Source: Chrysophaeum taylorii
Lineage: Eukaryota > Sar > Pelagophyceae > Pelagomonadales > Pelagomonadaceae
Assembly (NCBI GenBank): GCA_029834535.1
Contig: JAQMWT010000613.1
Location: forward strand, 1-22,130
DNA: 22,130 nt
Direction of reading: 5' to 3'
In this document: in pieces, positions 7,563 to 16,388 of the stretch
Numbering within the stretch: position 1 is the stretch's first letter
Layout of the letters: each line of letters opens with the position of its first letter
The notes under the pieces: model-generated
Databases searched by the model: none
What the model was told of the DNA's origin: nothing
The model's input: only the letters and a program-made list of their open reading frames with translations
Translations under genes and position numbers: made by a program

Positions 7563-9399
7563 CCGGTCGAAGTTTGTTCTGGAGGAAAGGAATGTAGAGC
7601 AAAACGTGCGATCCTTCCTTGTATTCAACATCAACATGATCGGCATTGTAGGCCAATCGTTGTTTCTTTAAAGCTTTATCACGAGCCTCGCGGACGATCT
7701 TCGTATAATACTTCCGTCGTTCACGAGTTTCAGCGACTGCATCAGAGCGAGTCTTCGGCATAAATCGCTTATCAAAGTCCATAAGCGTGTAATCAGTAGG
7801 TAACATCGGCTGACGGTTCAGGCACAGCATAAAGGGAGAAATCTGCCTGCCTGGAATAAACTTGCGGTTATAACAAAACGCAATATAATGGGCAAAGTCG
7901 GGCCAATCCGTCATGTTCCGGCCCTGAAGGCAAGCACGGAGGAAGGCCTTGATAAATCGGTTAACACGCTCAGCCGGGTTCGACTGGGCATGATAAGGAA
8001 TCGTAGTTTGGTATCGTGTGTTGAAGAGATGGCAAAACTCGCGCATCAACTTGTTCACGAACTCTTTACCGTTGTCGGTACGAATCATCTGGGGCAAGTA
8101 GCCCTGGAGGAGGATGTTAATGACAAAGGACTCGAGAACGGACTCAGCAGTCTTATCGTTCAAAACATCCAGAATCAAGAAATGCGAGAACGGATCAAAA
8201 AATACTAGAAGATACGTCTCGGGACCAGCGCTGGGCAAGGGTCCAAATAAATCCATGCAGAGAACTGCGCCATCACCATCGTAGACGGGCTGTTGCAAGA
8301 GTCCAGCTCGTTTCGGCTCCGGCGTACGAGCTTTCTGGCAAACTAAACATTCAGCAATGAAGACTCCAACTTCGTTCGACATGTGGGGCCACCAAAATCG
8401 TTCTTGGATAGCCTGGACGGTACTGTGACGTCCCATATGACCACCGTTAACCGGAGTGTCATGGTAGAGTCGAATAATGCGCTTGCGCAACGTAGCAGGT
8501 GCAACAATCATCGGGTGCAAATCAGCAGAAATGCGGTAAAGAACGTCTTTAACGACTTCGAATCGTTCGTTCGCTCGGGAACGTCGCGGTGTCTGACCTT
8601 GGGCCATTCGGTAGCGAATATCCTCGCAAGTAGTATCAGATTCTTGCTCACGTGCGATCTCAGCGAGCGTCATATTATCGGGTATCTTGTCGATATAATC
8701 TTTGTAAGCGGCTGCGACCTTGAAGATCTGTGGCTCATCGCGCGCACGGTTCTTCCGACGTTGTCTCGTAGCGTGAGACGTAGCCAATTTCATCGGATCC
8801 TTTTCAGGGTCTTCGTCTTCGTCTTCCGGCAGTTCGGTCGTAACAAACGACATTATGAAGTGGCAGCCGGAGGCGGGAACTCCTCGGTCATCAACAGGTC
8901 GGGGAAGCTCTTGGAACACCAAATAAGCGTGGTTCAAAGGTTCTCCAAACTCGTCAGTCTCGATGACATGATCTATCGGGTTGCGGGAGAGACAGTCAGG
9001 GATACTCATTCCCGGTGACTTTCCCGGCTTGTAACCAAGTTCGGGGTCAAAATTGGCGAGGCGCATCGCCCAACGAGCAAGCTGCCCAGGCGAGTGCGTC
9101 GCCTTACGTAAAAACGTCAAATTTCGGTGATCGGTCTCCAAAACAGTCCGATGCCCTTCTATGTAGGCTCGAAAGTCCTCTAGATAAAGTATAACTACCA
9201 GCAGCTCTAACCGACGGGGCTCATAATTGCGCATCTCCTTCGGCACAGCTCGGCTCCAATATTCAATCACTCGTTCTTCTCGAGTCACTCTTCCGGCATC
9301 GTCCTTGACTTCGACAATCTGGAAGAGATATGCTCCAAGTCCATCCTTGGAAGCATCGGATCGGATCTGAAAAGGCAGATCATAATCGGGGTGGTACAC
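7501..9399 (-). pseudogene. gypsy pol: RNase H and integrase
   Basis: RNase H starts after the RT with RSDASKDGLGAYLFQ (first Asp), then RRLELLVVI (Glu) and LETDHRNLTFL (Asp). The integrase zinc-binding HHCC follows (LYHDTPVNGGHMGRHS, then CLVCQKARTP). Next comes the DDE core: MDLFGPLP (D1), MIRTDNGKEFVNKL (D2) and NPAERVNRFIKAF (E3). All catalytic residues are visible and intact. The piece is in a different frame from the RT upstream (one-base change near 9395) and its last residues run out of frame at the 10-bp duplication. Normally these are parts of one polyprotein cut by the element's protease. Integrase inserts the cDNA; RNase H removes the RNA template. Confidence 0.92.
7543..7562. repeat. 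10-bp tandem duplication breaking gypsy pol
   Basis: CCGCGCCATT occurs twice in a row (7543-7552, 7553-7562). On the coding strand it duplicates the codons for part of EWRG and shifts the frame by one, so the integrase C-terminus is read in two frames. Removing one unit in comparison gives a continuous gypsy-like integrase tail. Confidence 0.9.
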
Positions 9400-10445
9400 T
9401 CCACGGGAATCAACAAAGCTTCAATAATCGTATCCCAGGCTTTCTGACACTCGGGCGTCCACTCGAACTTTACACCTTCGAGGCATAATCGTCTCAGCGG
9501 TTCCACGATCTTCGAGTGCCCCTTCACATACCGCCGGCAATAATTACTCATGCCGATGAAAGAGCGTACCTGGGTCTTCGGGGAAGTATTCGGTAAAGTA
9601 CCTGGAATCGACATCTTCTGCAGTGCTTCCAGCGTCTTCGGATTCGGCTTCAAGCCTTCTGGGGTCGAGATGTGTCCCAGAAATTCTATGTCATCCTTGA
9701 GAAGGTGGAACTTCGCGGTTCGACCGCTGTACCCTCTCTGTGCCAAATGACACATCACTTCGATCAAAACTTGTAAATGTCGATGAAGATCGTCAGATCC
9801 CATCATAATATCGTCAACAAACGCAACCAAGTCTCGATACATCCATTTCGAAAGGTCGCTCGCCATTTGCTTGCAGAAAAGAGCTCCGGCCGTCTTCACA
9901 CCTAGAGGTAATCGCAAGAAACTATGAGCGCCAAGTGGGCTAACCATCGTGACAGCGTCTTGTGCTGCCGGATCCAGACGAAGGTTGTGGTATCCCCATC
10001 TAATATCAATGCATGTCCGCCATCGTCTCATGGCGAGAAAAGCTAAAGCATCATCCTGTCGAATGTTCGGCCAACTGTCATTGACCAATTGATCGTTGAG
10101 CTGACGTAAGTCAACTGCAGCACGGAACGCGTTTGACGTTCCAATTTCAGCTCCTTTCTTCGGAAGCATCAACACAGGAAAGGCCCAAGGTGAGTTGGCC
10201 GGACGAATGACTCCATCCCGGCACCACTCGCTGATCTGCTTGCGGGGACAATCGAGCTTCGCAGGCGTCAATCGGTAGGGCGTCGTCTTAATCGGTCGCG
10301 GACTCGCGTCTTTGAATCGTAGAGACACAGGAGGCGAGTCCACAGGTCTCATAATCGGGTCGAAAAAGGCCCAAGAATATTGCACACAGTGACGAAGCAT
10401 CAGTTTCGCCTCATCATCTAAGTGCGGATTGTCAGGAATTCCCAA
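9285..10445 (-). pseudogene. gypsy pol: reverse transcriptase
   Basis: A Ty3/gypsy RT with IRPANSPWAFPVLMLPKK, AVDLRQLNDQL, CIDIRWGYHNLRLDP (first catalytic Asp), SFLRLPLGVKTAGALFCKQM, LVAFVDDIMMGS (FVDD catalytic pair) and FLGHISTPEGLKPNP, then the thumb/connection MSNYCRRYVKGHSKIVEPLR. The frame is open back to a TGA at about 10500, so sense sequence (EEEVDKVVQELGIPD) precedes the ATG at 10445. That ATG is probably internal. A short coding-like stretch upstream in another frame (FDVPWKDAPRDAEGAPLPQT) may be what is left of the region between protease and RT. No protease D-S/T-G is present. Confidence 0.92.
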
Positions 10446-10628
10446 CTCCTGAACAACCTTATCAACTTCTTCCTCGTAGGAACTTGAACTTTCATGGCTT
10501 CATTATCCTTGACATGCTCACGAGTTTGCGGCAGCGGTGCACCCTCAGCATCGCGCGGCGCATCTTTCCACGGCACATCAAACTTCTTCTCGTATTTTAG
10601 TCTCACTTCCGGGTGGCTTTTGTTGATC

Positions 10629-10652
10629 CTCGAAATCTCATATCCTCCACCA
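10629..10652 (-). promoter_or_regulatory. primer-binding site of the gypsy element
   Basis: Two bases inside the 5' LTR the minus strand reads TGGTGGAGGATATGAGA and continues to TTTCGAG. Its complement ends CCTCCACCA and includes CTCGAAAT, so complementarity to a tRNA would extend from the CCA end through the acceptor and T stem into the T loop, longer than the usual 12-18 bases. The same block is conserved next to LTR copy 1 (257-279). Confidence 0.65.
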
Positions 10653-10654
10653 CC

Positions 10655-10968
10655 TGTGGCGCAAGGAGAATTTAGGCCTACCTGGCGTGCCTTCGAATCC
10701 TGGCTCGCCGATCGCGTCCGTGCCCTTGATGGAGCCACTGGACGAGGATGGCCGTTCTCCCGCCACACAACCACAAACAACTTCCGTGCCTGGTTCTCAC
10801 AACTTGAGGATCGGCTGTTGCTTTATGATTAAGAACACTTGAATCACTGAAATCAGGGAAGATGATGTCATAGAGAAAACTGACATCATCAGAACGGTGT
10901 AGGGTGCCCCTGATAAGGGGGGGGCCTAGAAGAGGGGTAAGCCTTAGGAGGCGGGAGTTGCCGCCACA
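10655..10968 (-). repeat. 5' LTR of the gypsy element
   Basis: A 314-bp LTR with ends TGTGGCG/CGCCACA, about 98 percent identical by eye to 6593-6907. The inverted pair GATGATGTCA/TGACATCATC (10861-10870, 10881-10890) is perfect here too. As the 5' LTR it should hold the promoter reading toward lower coordinates. Confidence 0.92.
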
Positions 10969-10973
10969 CTCCT
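10969..10973. repeat. target-site duplication, right
   Basis: CTCCT, identical to 6588-6592, marking the right border of the gypsy insertion. Confidence 0.85.
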
Positions 10974-11159
10974 AAGCAACACACTCCTGACCAATGGATC
11001 AAGGTCCCCCTTCGCGATGTCCGACGCAATCTCCAGGCCATCCGCAACCTCGGTGAAGCCGGCCAGCGCTACACCAACAACCCGGACCGTATGGCACGTC
11101 TCACCAAAACCATAACCACTATCTCCGATGAGATTCTAGAGATAGAAAACCTGAACTAG
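10969..11159 (+). pseudogene. gag copy B, right part
   Basis: Continuation of the gag interrupted by the gypsy element. WIKVPLRDVRRNLQAIRNLG matches RFKVPLREVRRKLQNTRNLS of the fuller gag (about 13190-13250), and further DRMARLTKT / DEILEIEN match ERMNKLINL / EILLSKTEN. The frame ends with TAG at 11157-11159, well before the acidic DAAEFL tail present in the other copy, so the 3' end is either naturally different or cut by the leader that follows. Protein similarity with base divergence suggests a related but separate subfamily. Confidence 0.75.
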
Positions 11160-11417
11160 GGTTAGTACCCCCTATTATAGGGTTAGTTCACTTAACTTTG
11201 CCACCTTTTGATTTAAGAAAACGCTGTGTTATTCACACCGGCTGTCCTCGATTAAGAGACAGATTCGAGGACAGACTACCACTGTTCTCACGCTCTGCTG
11301 AAGGGTAACACAGTTGTGATTACTGTTCTCTAGGTATTGGGCACCAGTCCCGGTATCAGCAGAGCCTCAGGATTTCCAGACAAGCCCCGCTCACTGACGT
11401 TCCTGAACCCAAGCAAA
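11160..11417 (+). other. leader or LTR end of the methyltransferase retroelement
   Basis: About 260 bp between gag copy B and the ATG of the next gag. It holds an inverted pair CTGTGTTA (11224-11231) and TAACACAG (11306-11313), an imperfect internal inverted pair (CTGTCCTCG ... CGAGGACAG) and, near 11350, GGTATCAGCAGAGCC, which resembles the initiator-Met primer-binding site TGGTATCAGAGC with a two-base insertion. These suggest an LTR end plus leader, but I found no second copy of this sequence in the window, so LTR borders are not proven. Confidence 0.4.
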
Positions 11418-12287
11418 ATGCCAACCAATCAAGAACTCCAGGAGGAGATAAGAGAACAAGAAGCTCGCTTAGAAGCCAAGTACCAAAGAGACATGCAACA
11501 ACAAGCTCAAGCGTACGAAGCTCGGCATAAACAAGAGATGCAAGACCAAGAAACTCGCTTGATGGCTCAATTAAGCGCGTTGGCCACCCAAGTGCAAGCA
11601 ACGCAAGCACCACCACCTGCCGTCGCTGCTGCGGCTCCGCCTCCCACTCCGGCTCAACAAGATCCCAAGTCTAAGATCAACACCTTTAGTGACCCACCAA
11701 GTGCCGTTCTCAAGTCCATGGACTCGGCGCAAGTCACACCCCAGATGCTTTCGTTTCGCGTCATGCAATTGTTCGTCGAACATCTGATGCCGGAAACCGG
11801 CATAACTCAGTACTTCGTACAGGCCTTCTGCACGTGGGGATCCGTCCTGCGCGGATCTAACGATCTCGTTGGCGCTCTCCTAAGCCACTGTATCGACGAA
11901 TACGACAAGGACCCCGACAACCACTCTACCGCCGGGAACACGCCAGATTTCCAAGGACGTTACGTCTACTACAAGGGTGTATACCCCAAGTTCGGCAAGC
12001 GCTTCCTGGACAACGTCTACGAGCCAAAACTCCACGAACTCAAAAACCAAGACAAGGACCCAGCCGATATAACAAAAGGCAAGTTATATCCAACTACTCA
12101 ACCCCATCTCCAAGGAAAAGAAGCCGACTTCATAGTATATCTCCGCGAGACTGTACACCCCCTATTTCGCCGTTTCCTACATGCCGGTTGCGACTCCGTC
12201 GAGCACCCAGCATACGACGAAATCGATGCACTCGGATCCTCCTACCCGATAGGACTCAAATTTGTGCTTCAAGTACACGGGCCATAA
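11418..12287 (+). pseudogene. gag, N-terminal part, of the methyltransferase retroelement
   Basis: ATG at 11418 follows the leader and starts MPTNQELQEEIREQEARLEA, a long coiled coil rich in Q, E and R (to about residue 60), then an alanine/proline linker and a globular region (FRVMQLFVEHLMPETGITQY, HCIDEYDKDPDNHSTAGNTP, FIVYLRETVHPLFRRF). Coiled coil plus helical core upstream of a protease fits a retroelement capsid protein. No standard CCHC zinc knuckle is visible. The frame runs into TAA at 12285, but coding character continues in the next frame from about 12262, so a one-base change near 12255 separates the two parts. The family (copia-type or other) cannot be fixed from gag alone. Confidence 0.7.
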
Positions 12288-13580
12288 CCACATCCATCAT
12301 GCGCATTATGTCTATAATGCCTTTCTGGACATGCCGTTCAACCCTGAAATCCATGAGCCTGCTCACTACATCGACTACATGCGTCATGCCCAGCAACAAC
12401 TGCGCCAGATCACCACGGACGCTTCTCTCCAACTTCCCGACGATAAGATCCTCGAAGAAATTCACCAAATTCTCCGATTCAAGTACCCCCCAAGCTTGCT
12501 TGACTCCCGCGGCCCAACACACATAAAGGGCTTTGCACGTCTTGCTAACTGTCAGCGCAATCCCCACGACTCGCTGTTACTCGACGAAGACAAGGAAGCC
12601 ATCCACCACCTTCCTAAGCTCATCGCTCGCATCACCGTCATTTCAATGTTTGAGCGCAACTTTTGGGCTCACCTCAGGCCACACCCCACTCTTAACTTCA
12701 AGCTTTTGCGCTTCGTTACGGACTTTGGTCGTCTGCCAACAAAGGACAAAGACAACCCCCGCTTTCGCTCCTGCCGTCATGGTCTCCACCTCACCGAAGA
12801 CGATGATGGCACCTCTCCCTCTGAAGACGACACCCCACCGGACCCCATTGAAGACACCGACGCCGTCGCTGTTTTTCTCACGGAGGCCAATCTTGATCAA
12901 GAGGAAGACAATGACCTTATTCACCAACTACACGCCCACCGCAAGAAGCAAATTTCGCGGCACGTCAAAAAGCCCCCTCCAGGCAAAAAGCCTCCTAATC
13001 CTCGCTCCCCGTCTTACTACGACGTCCATGACAGTCCTAAGCCCAAGGCCACCCCTGTCACCCCACCGAAGAACAAGCACCGTCCCCGCGCTCCTCCTGT
13101 CACCCCTGACAAACGTGAGCACCCACATCTTCGCAAGGTCACCTTCCCCACACAACCTCATCCACCCAAACCATCCACTCCCGACCAGCGCTTCAAGGTC
13201 CCCCTTCGTGAAGTCCGTCGCAAGCTCCAAAACACACGGAATCTTAGCCAAGCCGGTCGCCAACATACACCCAGCTCCGAGCGTATGAACAAGCTAATCA
13301 ACCTCGTGAGATACTTCTTTCCAAAACCGAAAACGACGCCGCCGAATTCCTCCATATGTTAACGTCCGATCCCCAAGACGATCAACCTGAGGAGGGCGAA
13401 GCCGAAACCGATGAACAAGACGACAACGGACATCTCGGTTTCTACGACGACAGCGGTCTGATAAACCTCTACGACGATACCGTTCCCGAAACCACTGATG
13501 AAGATGACTCCGCCGAAGACTACGCCAAACGTCACAGTGATTACATGCGTGCTCTCCACCAGAGTCGGCTTTTTCGCTGA
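12262..13580 (+). pseudogene. gag, C-terminal part, with acidic tail
   Basis: Continues gag with CFKYTGHNHIHHAHYVYNAF and PAHYIDYMRHAQQQLRQI, then a basic, proline-rich nucleic-acid-binding-like region (HVKKPPPGKKPPNPRSPSYY; PPVTPDKREHPHLRKVTF), then REVRRKLQNTRNLSQAGRQH. Near 13310-13320 the coding frame changes once more and ends with an acidic tail, DAAEFLHMLTSDPQD ... GHLGFYDDSG ... EDDSAEDYAKRHSDYM, stop TGA 13578. The basic region is shared with copies A and B, and the acidic tail with the inverted copy at 16388-16612. Four related copies in 22 kb show this is a multicopy retroelement gag. Confidence 0.75.
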
Positions 13581-13741
13581 CGGTTGCCGACGACGCCTGT
13601 GCCGCCAACCACTCCTTACTTAATCAGGCACCAAACCTCCATGTGACGAATTTCCCAACCTCATCAACTATTTCCACAAGAGTCGCAGATTTTCTTTGTG
13701 CAGCTTACACCCCAAAAGAGACCTAAAAGAAGACTAGCTCA
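13581..13741 (+). other. gag-protease junction
   Basis: About 160 bp between the gag stop and the protease. One frame reads CDEFPNLINYFHKSRRFSLC and looks coding; the frame of the protease is closed by TAA at 13724. A frame change between gag and protease is normal for many retroelements, but I see no convincing slippery site. Confidence 0.35.
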
Positions 13742-14140
13742 CTGCACGGATGCAATGGCCCCGGCACTGAAACCTCATTGATTGACGGTGGCGCATTTTT
13801 TTGCTTTACGCGCACAATTCAAAATTTTGTTCCCGAGACCATACGCCGAATTCCCGAACACACCATTCACATGGGCCGAGGGACTCTCACCAGCCACTTC
13901 ATCGGTGTTAAACCATTGTATCTGCAGGCTGCAGGTCTCTCATCAAAGGATACAAAAGACAAAACCGGTTACGCTCTATATCTCGTATTTATGGTCGTCC
14001 CGCAATTCAGACAAGGTCCTCAAGTTATCGCAACATCTCAGCTCGAAGCTCTGCATGTACAAGCAACAGACCCGCCACTGCCCCACGAGCCCTACCTTTA
14101 TGAGCTTCTAAAATCCTCAACCTCCGAACCCCACGATTAA
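13727..14140 (+). pseudogene. retroelement aspartic protease
   Basis: The frame reads HGCNGPGTETSLIDGGAFFC. LIDGGA occupies the place of the catalytic D-S/T-G-A of copia-type proteases, with Gly instead of Ser/Thr. It is followed by HTIHMGRGTLTSHFIGVKPL (flap-like strand) and LYLVFMVVPQFRQGPQVIAT / SQLEAL, matching the copia pattern of a strand ending in VP followed by a Leu-Ser-like segment. The expected role is cutting the Gag-Pol polyprotein. There is no ATG at its start, consistent with expression from gag. TAA at 14138-14140 interrupts the frame, yet sense sequence (ATLIGETAVVLATRKPNGLL) continues in the same frame into the methyltransferase, so protease and methyltransferase were probably one polyprotein. 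Confidence 0.6.
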
Positions 14141-14730
14141 GCAACACTTATAGGAGAGACCGCCGTCGTACTCGCCACTCGCAAACCAAACGGCCTGTTG
14201 TCCCTGCCATCCCATTCAAAGCAAACATTCGCCACTGTGGTCAGCTTTCACACAAGAAAACGAATGTCACTCAAGGATGAGATTGCACACATCACACAGC
14301 ATGCTGCAACGACACGCTCACAATCACACACGCTTCACTTCGCGAAGTTACAAAATCATTCACTGTATCTCAACGAACTGCTCAACCTCCAATATCCTGT
14401 CGTCCACTACGCCTTCGATGGCTCAGCAGACCTCTCTGCGCAGTCGCAAACCCCTCTGCTCAAAACAGCCATTATTGCAGATGGACTCCACCAGGCCGGT
14501 TTCGACACTTTTCGCAAACGATTCGACAAACGCCTTACTGTCGTGGTCACCTGCGAAACCAACGATATCCTGCGCACCCGTGCGCAACAACTCTTCCCGC
14601 ACGCCCAGCACTATGCGGACCTCAGAAAGCTCAATACCGCACTCCAAACCGGCAAAATACGACTCCCTACATTCGACCTGGCAGTTTTCACATTGCCCTG
14701 CCAACATCTGAGTGTAATGCACGAATGCAC
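14141..14730 (+). pseudogene. cytosine-5 DNA methyltransferase, N-terminal half (motifs I-IV)
   Basis: The frame follows the protease without a gap. It contains YAFDGSADLSAQS ... GLHQAGFDTF (14405-14506; motif I, SAM binding), VVVTCETNDILRTRAQQLFP (about 14538-14597; motif II, acidic residue contacting SAM), ADLRKL (motif III) and FDLAVFTLPCQHLS (motif IV). The catalytic Cys of PCQ is at 14699-14701. These belong to enzymes that methylate C5 of cytosine. Motif I lacks the usual G-x-G, having DGSADLS, which weakens but does not exclude activity. The frame is broken by an 8-bp tandem duplication at 14717-14732, after which the protein continues in the next frame. DNMT-bearing retroelements are known from dinoflagellates and charophyte algae. 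Confidence 0.85.
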
Positions 14731-14732
14731 GA
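14717..14732. repeat. 8-bp tandem duplication inside the methyltransferase
   Basis: ATGCACGA occurs twice in succession (14717-14724 and 14725-14732), just after the PCQ motif. It changes the reading frame by two bases. Coding sequence on either side aligns with one copy only. An exact 8-bp doubling can be a repair slip or the footprint of an excised hAT-type transposon, which duplicates 8 bp. Confidence 0.9.
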
Positions 14733-16388
14733 ATACGACGACTATGCCACTCCGGTCACCGCCGACCTTTTCGTCAAAGAGCAAATCCGCTTCGTTCGTT
14801 GCACGCTCCCGACCTATGCCATTGTCGAGAACGTACCGCCCAACCCCCGAACTCACCACGAGTATGCTCACCTCGCCAAGGGCTATCAGCGCTTAGGCTA
14901 CATCCGCCACTACGGCGTCTACAATGCCTCTGCTTTTGGTGACGTCATCAGCAAGACACGCTATCTCGCTGTGTATGCCCGGCACCCGCTCACCGGCTAC
15001 AACCTCGAGAAAACCGCCTCTCCTTGGTTAACCTCGCCTCCGAGCATGGTTCCTCTTCTGGACCCCAGTCACACCATCCCTGACGATCTATGGATCGCCA
15101 AACCCACCCTTCATGGTGCCGTGCCCCGCTCCACATTGGACTACTACCAGCACGAGGCTACCTACTCCTACAAGCCCGCCAACGCCTCGAAACTCTCGAT
15201 TTCCGAGAATGCCCGCATCTGCCAAATGCTCGCACGTCTCACCAAGCCCTTCACGGATCTCGGTCTAGATGCCGACGGTACCCCCTACGCCACAATGGCG
15301 TCCATTTCCCACCTCCTGGTTTTCACGCTCCTGCACAACCATTTGTCGCAACACCCCACTGTCGCCGCTTGGAACACCATCCGCTGTTTTCATGCCTCAG
15401 AGTCTCAATGTGCTTACCATTTGGATGGAGCCATCACCGGCACCGCCGCTACTGCCGTCGCATGTGGATACTTCTCGCGCGCCTCCCTCACACAACATTC
15501 CAGGCCCCCTCAGATTTTGGACTGTTCCCATCAACCCGCAGTCTTCTCCCCAACGCACTCCTTTTCCCTGGATGTTCCCAAGGGCACCGCCTTTCTGGTC
15601 GTCGCTTACACCACCTCCTTGGCCGCCGCTCACAGCTGTTCGCGCCCGTCCACTTGGGTCCACTATATGAATCGTTCGCATCCTGGCTTTGCCGCGATCG
15701 ACTCTCAAGGGGGAATTGCTCTCGATGACCCCAAGGGACTCCTAATGTCCAAAGCACGTCCCACTTACGCGGGCTATGTCGACCACATCGGAGACACGCT
15801 TCAGAAGAGCACCAAATGCTACTCGGCCACTGGCTCATACCCCACCAACACGAGCTACTCCAATGCCTTGCTGCTGATCTCTCCAGACCACATTCGCTAC
15901 GCGACCCTCAACGAAATCGCAAAATTTGGACACCCCTGGGACCCGGAACTGCTCCGCCTATTCAAACAGCACCCGCCGTACTTCGCGTTCAAGGCACTGG
16001 CCAACGCCGTCCCGCACCACATGTTGCAGGCAAAGTACAGCGCTGTCCTCGCATTCCACGAATCGCACCATCACGTGAACCTTCACGTCGAATGGGCCAC
16101 GATACGCTATGGCATCCCCAGCCCCGGAGACATGAACCAGGTTGCAGAATTCTTCTCGGCCATCTCCAGCCGTCTCTTAGCAGAGGTTGACTTGAACCTC
16201 ACCTCCCTCTTCAATGCCGTTGCAGATGCTCACCATTATGCGATCCGCAAACCAAGCAAATCGACAAGCCTCGAGACGCTTCTTGCCGAGGCAACCGTTG
16301 CTAAAATCCGAGTCGACAAGCGACCCAGCCCCCCCCGCGGTTCGACTGCCGCTCTGCCTACCTTGCACCAGCCCGGCACCACTCAGCA
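14725..16388 (+). CDS. methyltransferase C-terminal half with embedded dioxygenase-like domain
   Basis: The frame resumes with EQIRFVRCTLPTYAIVENVP (ENV of motif VI at 14827-14835) and YNASAFGDVISKTRYLAVYA (motif VIII, with Q and the first R replaced). Motifs IX and X come only near the end: HIRYATLNEIAKFGHP (about 15889) and FKALANAVPHHML (about 15991-16026; Ala for the usual Gly of GNAV). The roughly 290 residues between contain WNTIRCFHASESQCAYHLDG, GYFSRASLTQ and FSPTHSFSLDVPKGTAFLVV with AYTTS. This order fits TET/JBP-type 2-oxoglutarate/Fe(II) dioxygenases: HxD (H 15418, D 15424), G.F..L, distal His (15556-15558) and G-x-R-x-LV-Y, but Arg is Ala here (15589-15591). About 100 further residues of unknown role follow to about 16388, where antisense gag sequence begins; the frame stays open to 16659. 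Confidence 0.75.

Larger units (their letters stand above)
6593..10968 (-). mobile_element. Ty3/gypsy LTR retrotransposon, near-complete, gag-less
   Basis: A 4.4-kb element on the minus strand with two LTRs (10655-10968 is the 5' one, 6593-6907 the 3' one), primer-binding site, polypurine tract and matching CTCCT target duplications. The domain order RT - RNase H - integrase assigns it to Ty3/gypsy. Only about 150-200 bp separate the 5' LTR and primer site from the RT, too little for gag and protease, so it either depends on other elements or lost these by deletion. Two frame changes in pol make this copy unable to give full-length protein. I count about seven substitutions and one indel between the LTRs, so insertion was fairly recent relative to the other debris. 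It sits inside a gag gene of another retroelement. Confidence 0.93.

Noticed and set aside
11157..11186. TAGGGTTAG twice, like telomere repeats
   Set aside because: Only two 9-base matches, not tandem; one overlaps the gag copy B stop codon.
12533..13288. Second long plus-strand frame overlapping gag
   Set aside because: Serine/threonine/proline-rich product without conservation; the other frame matches three further gag copies.
13581..13741. Programmed -1 frameshift site between gag and protease
   Set aside because: No X-XXY-YYZ heptamer with a following stem stands out, and the region is already damaged.
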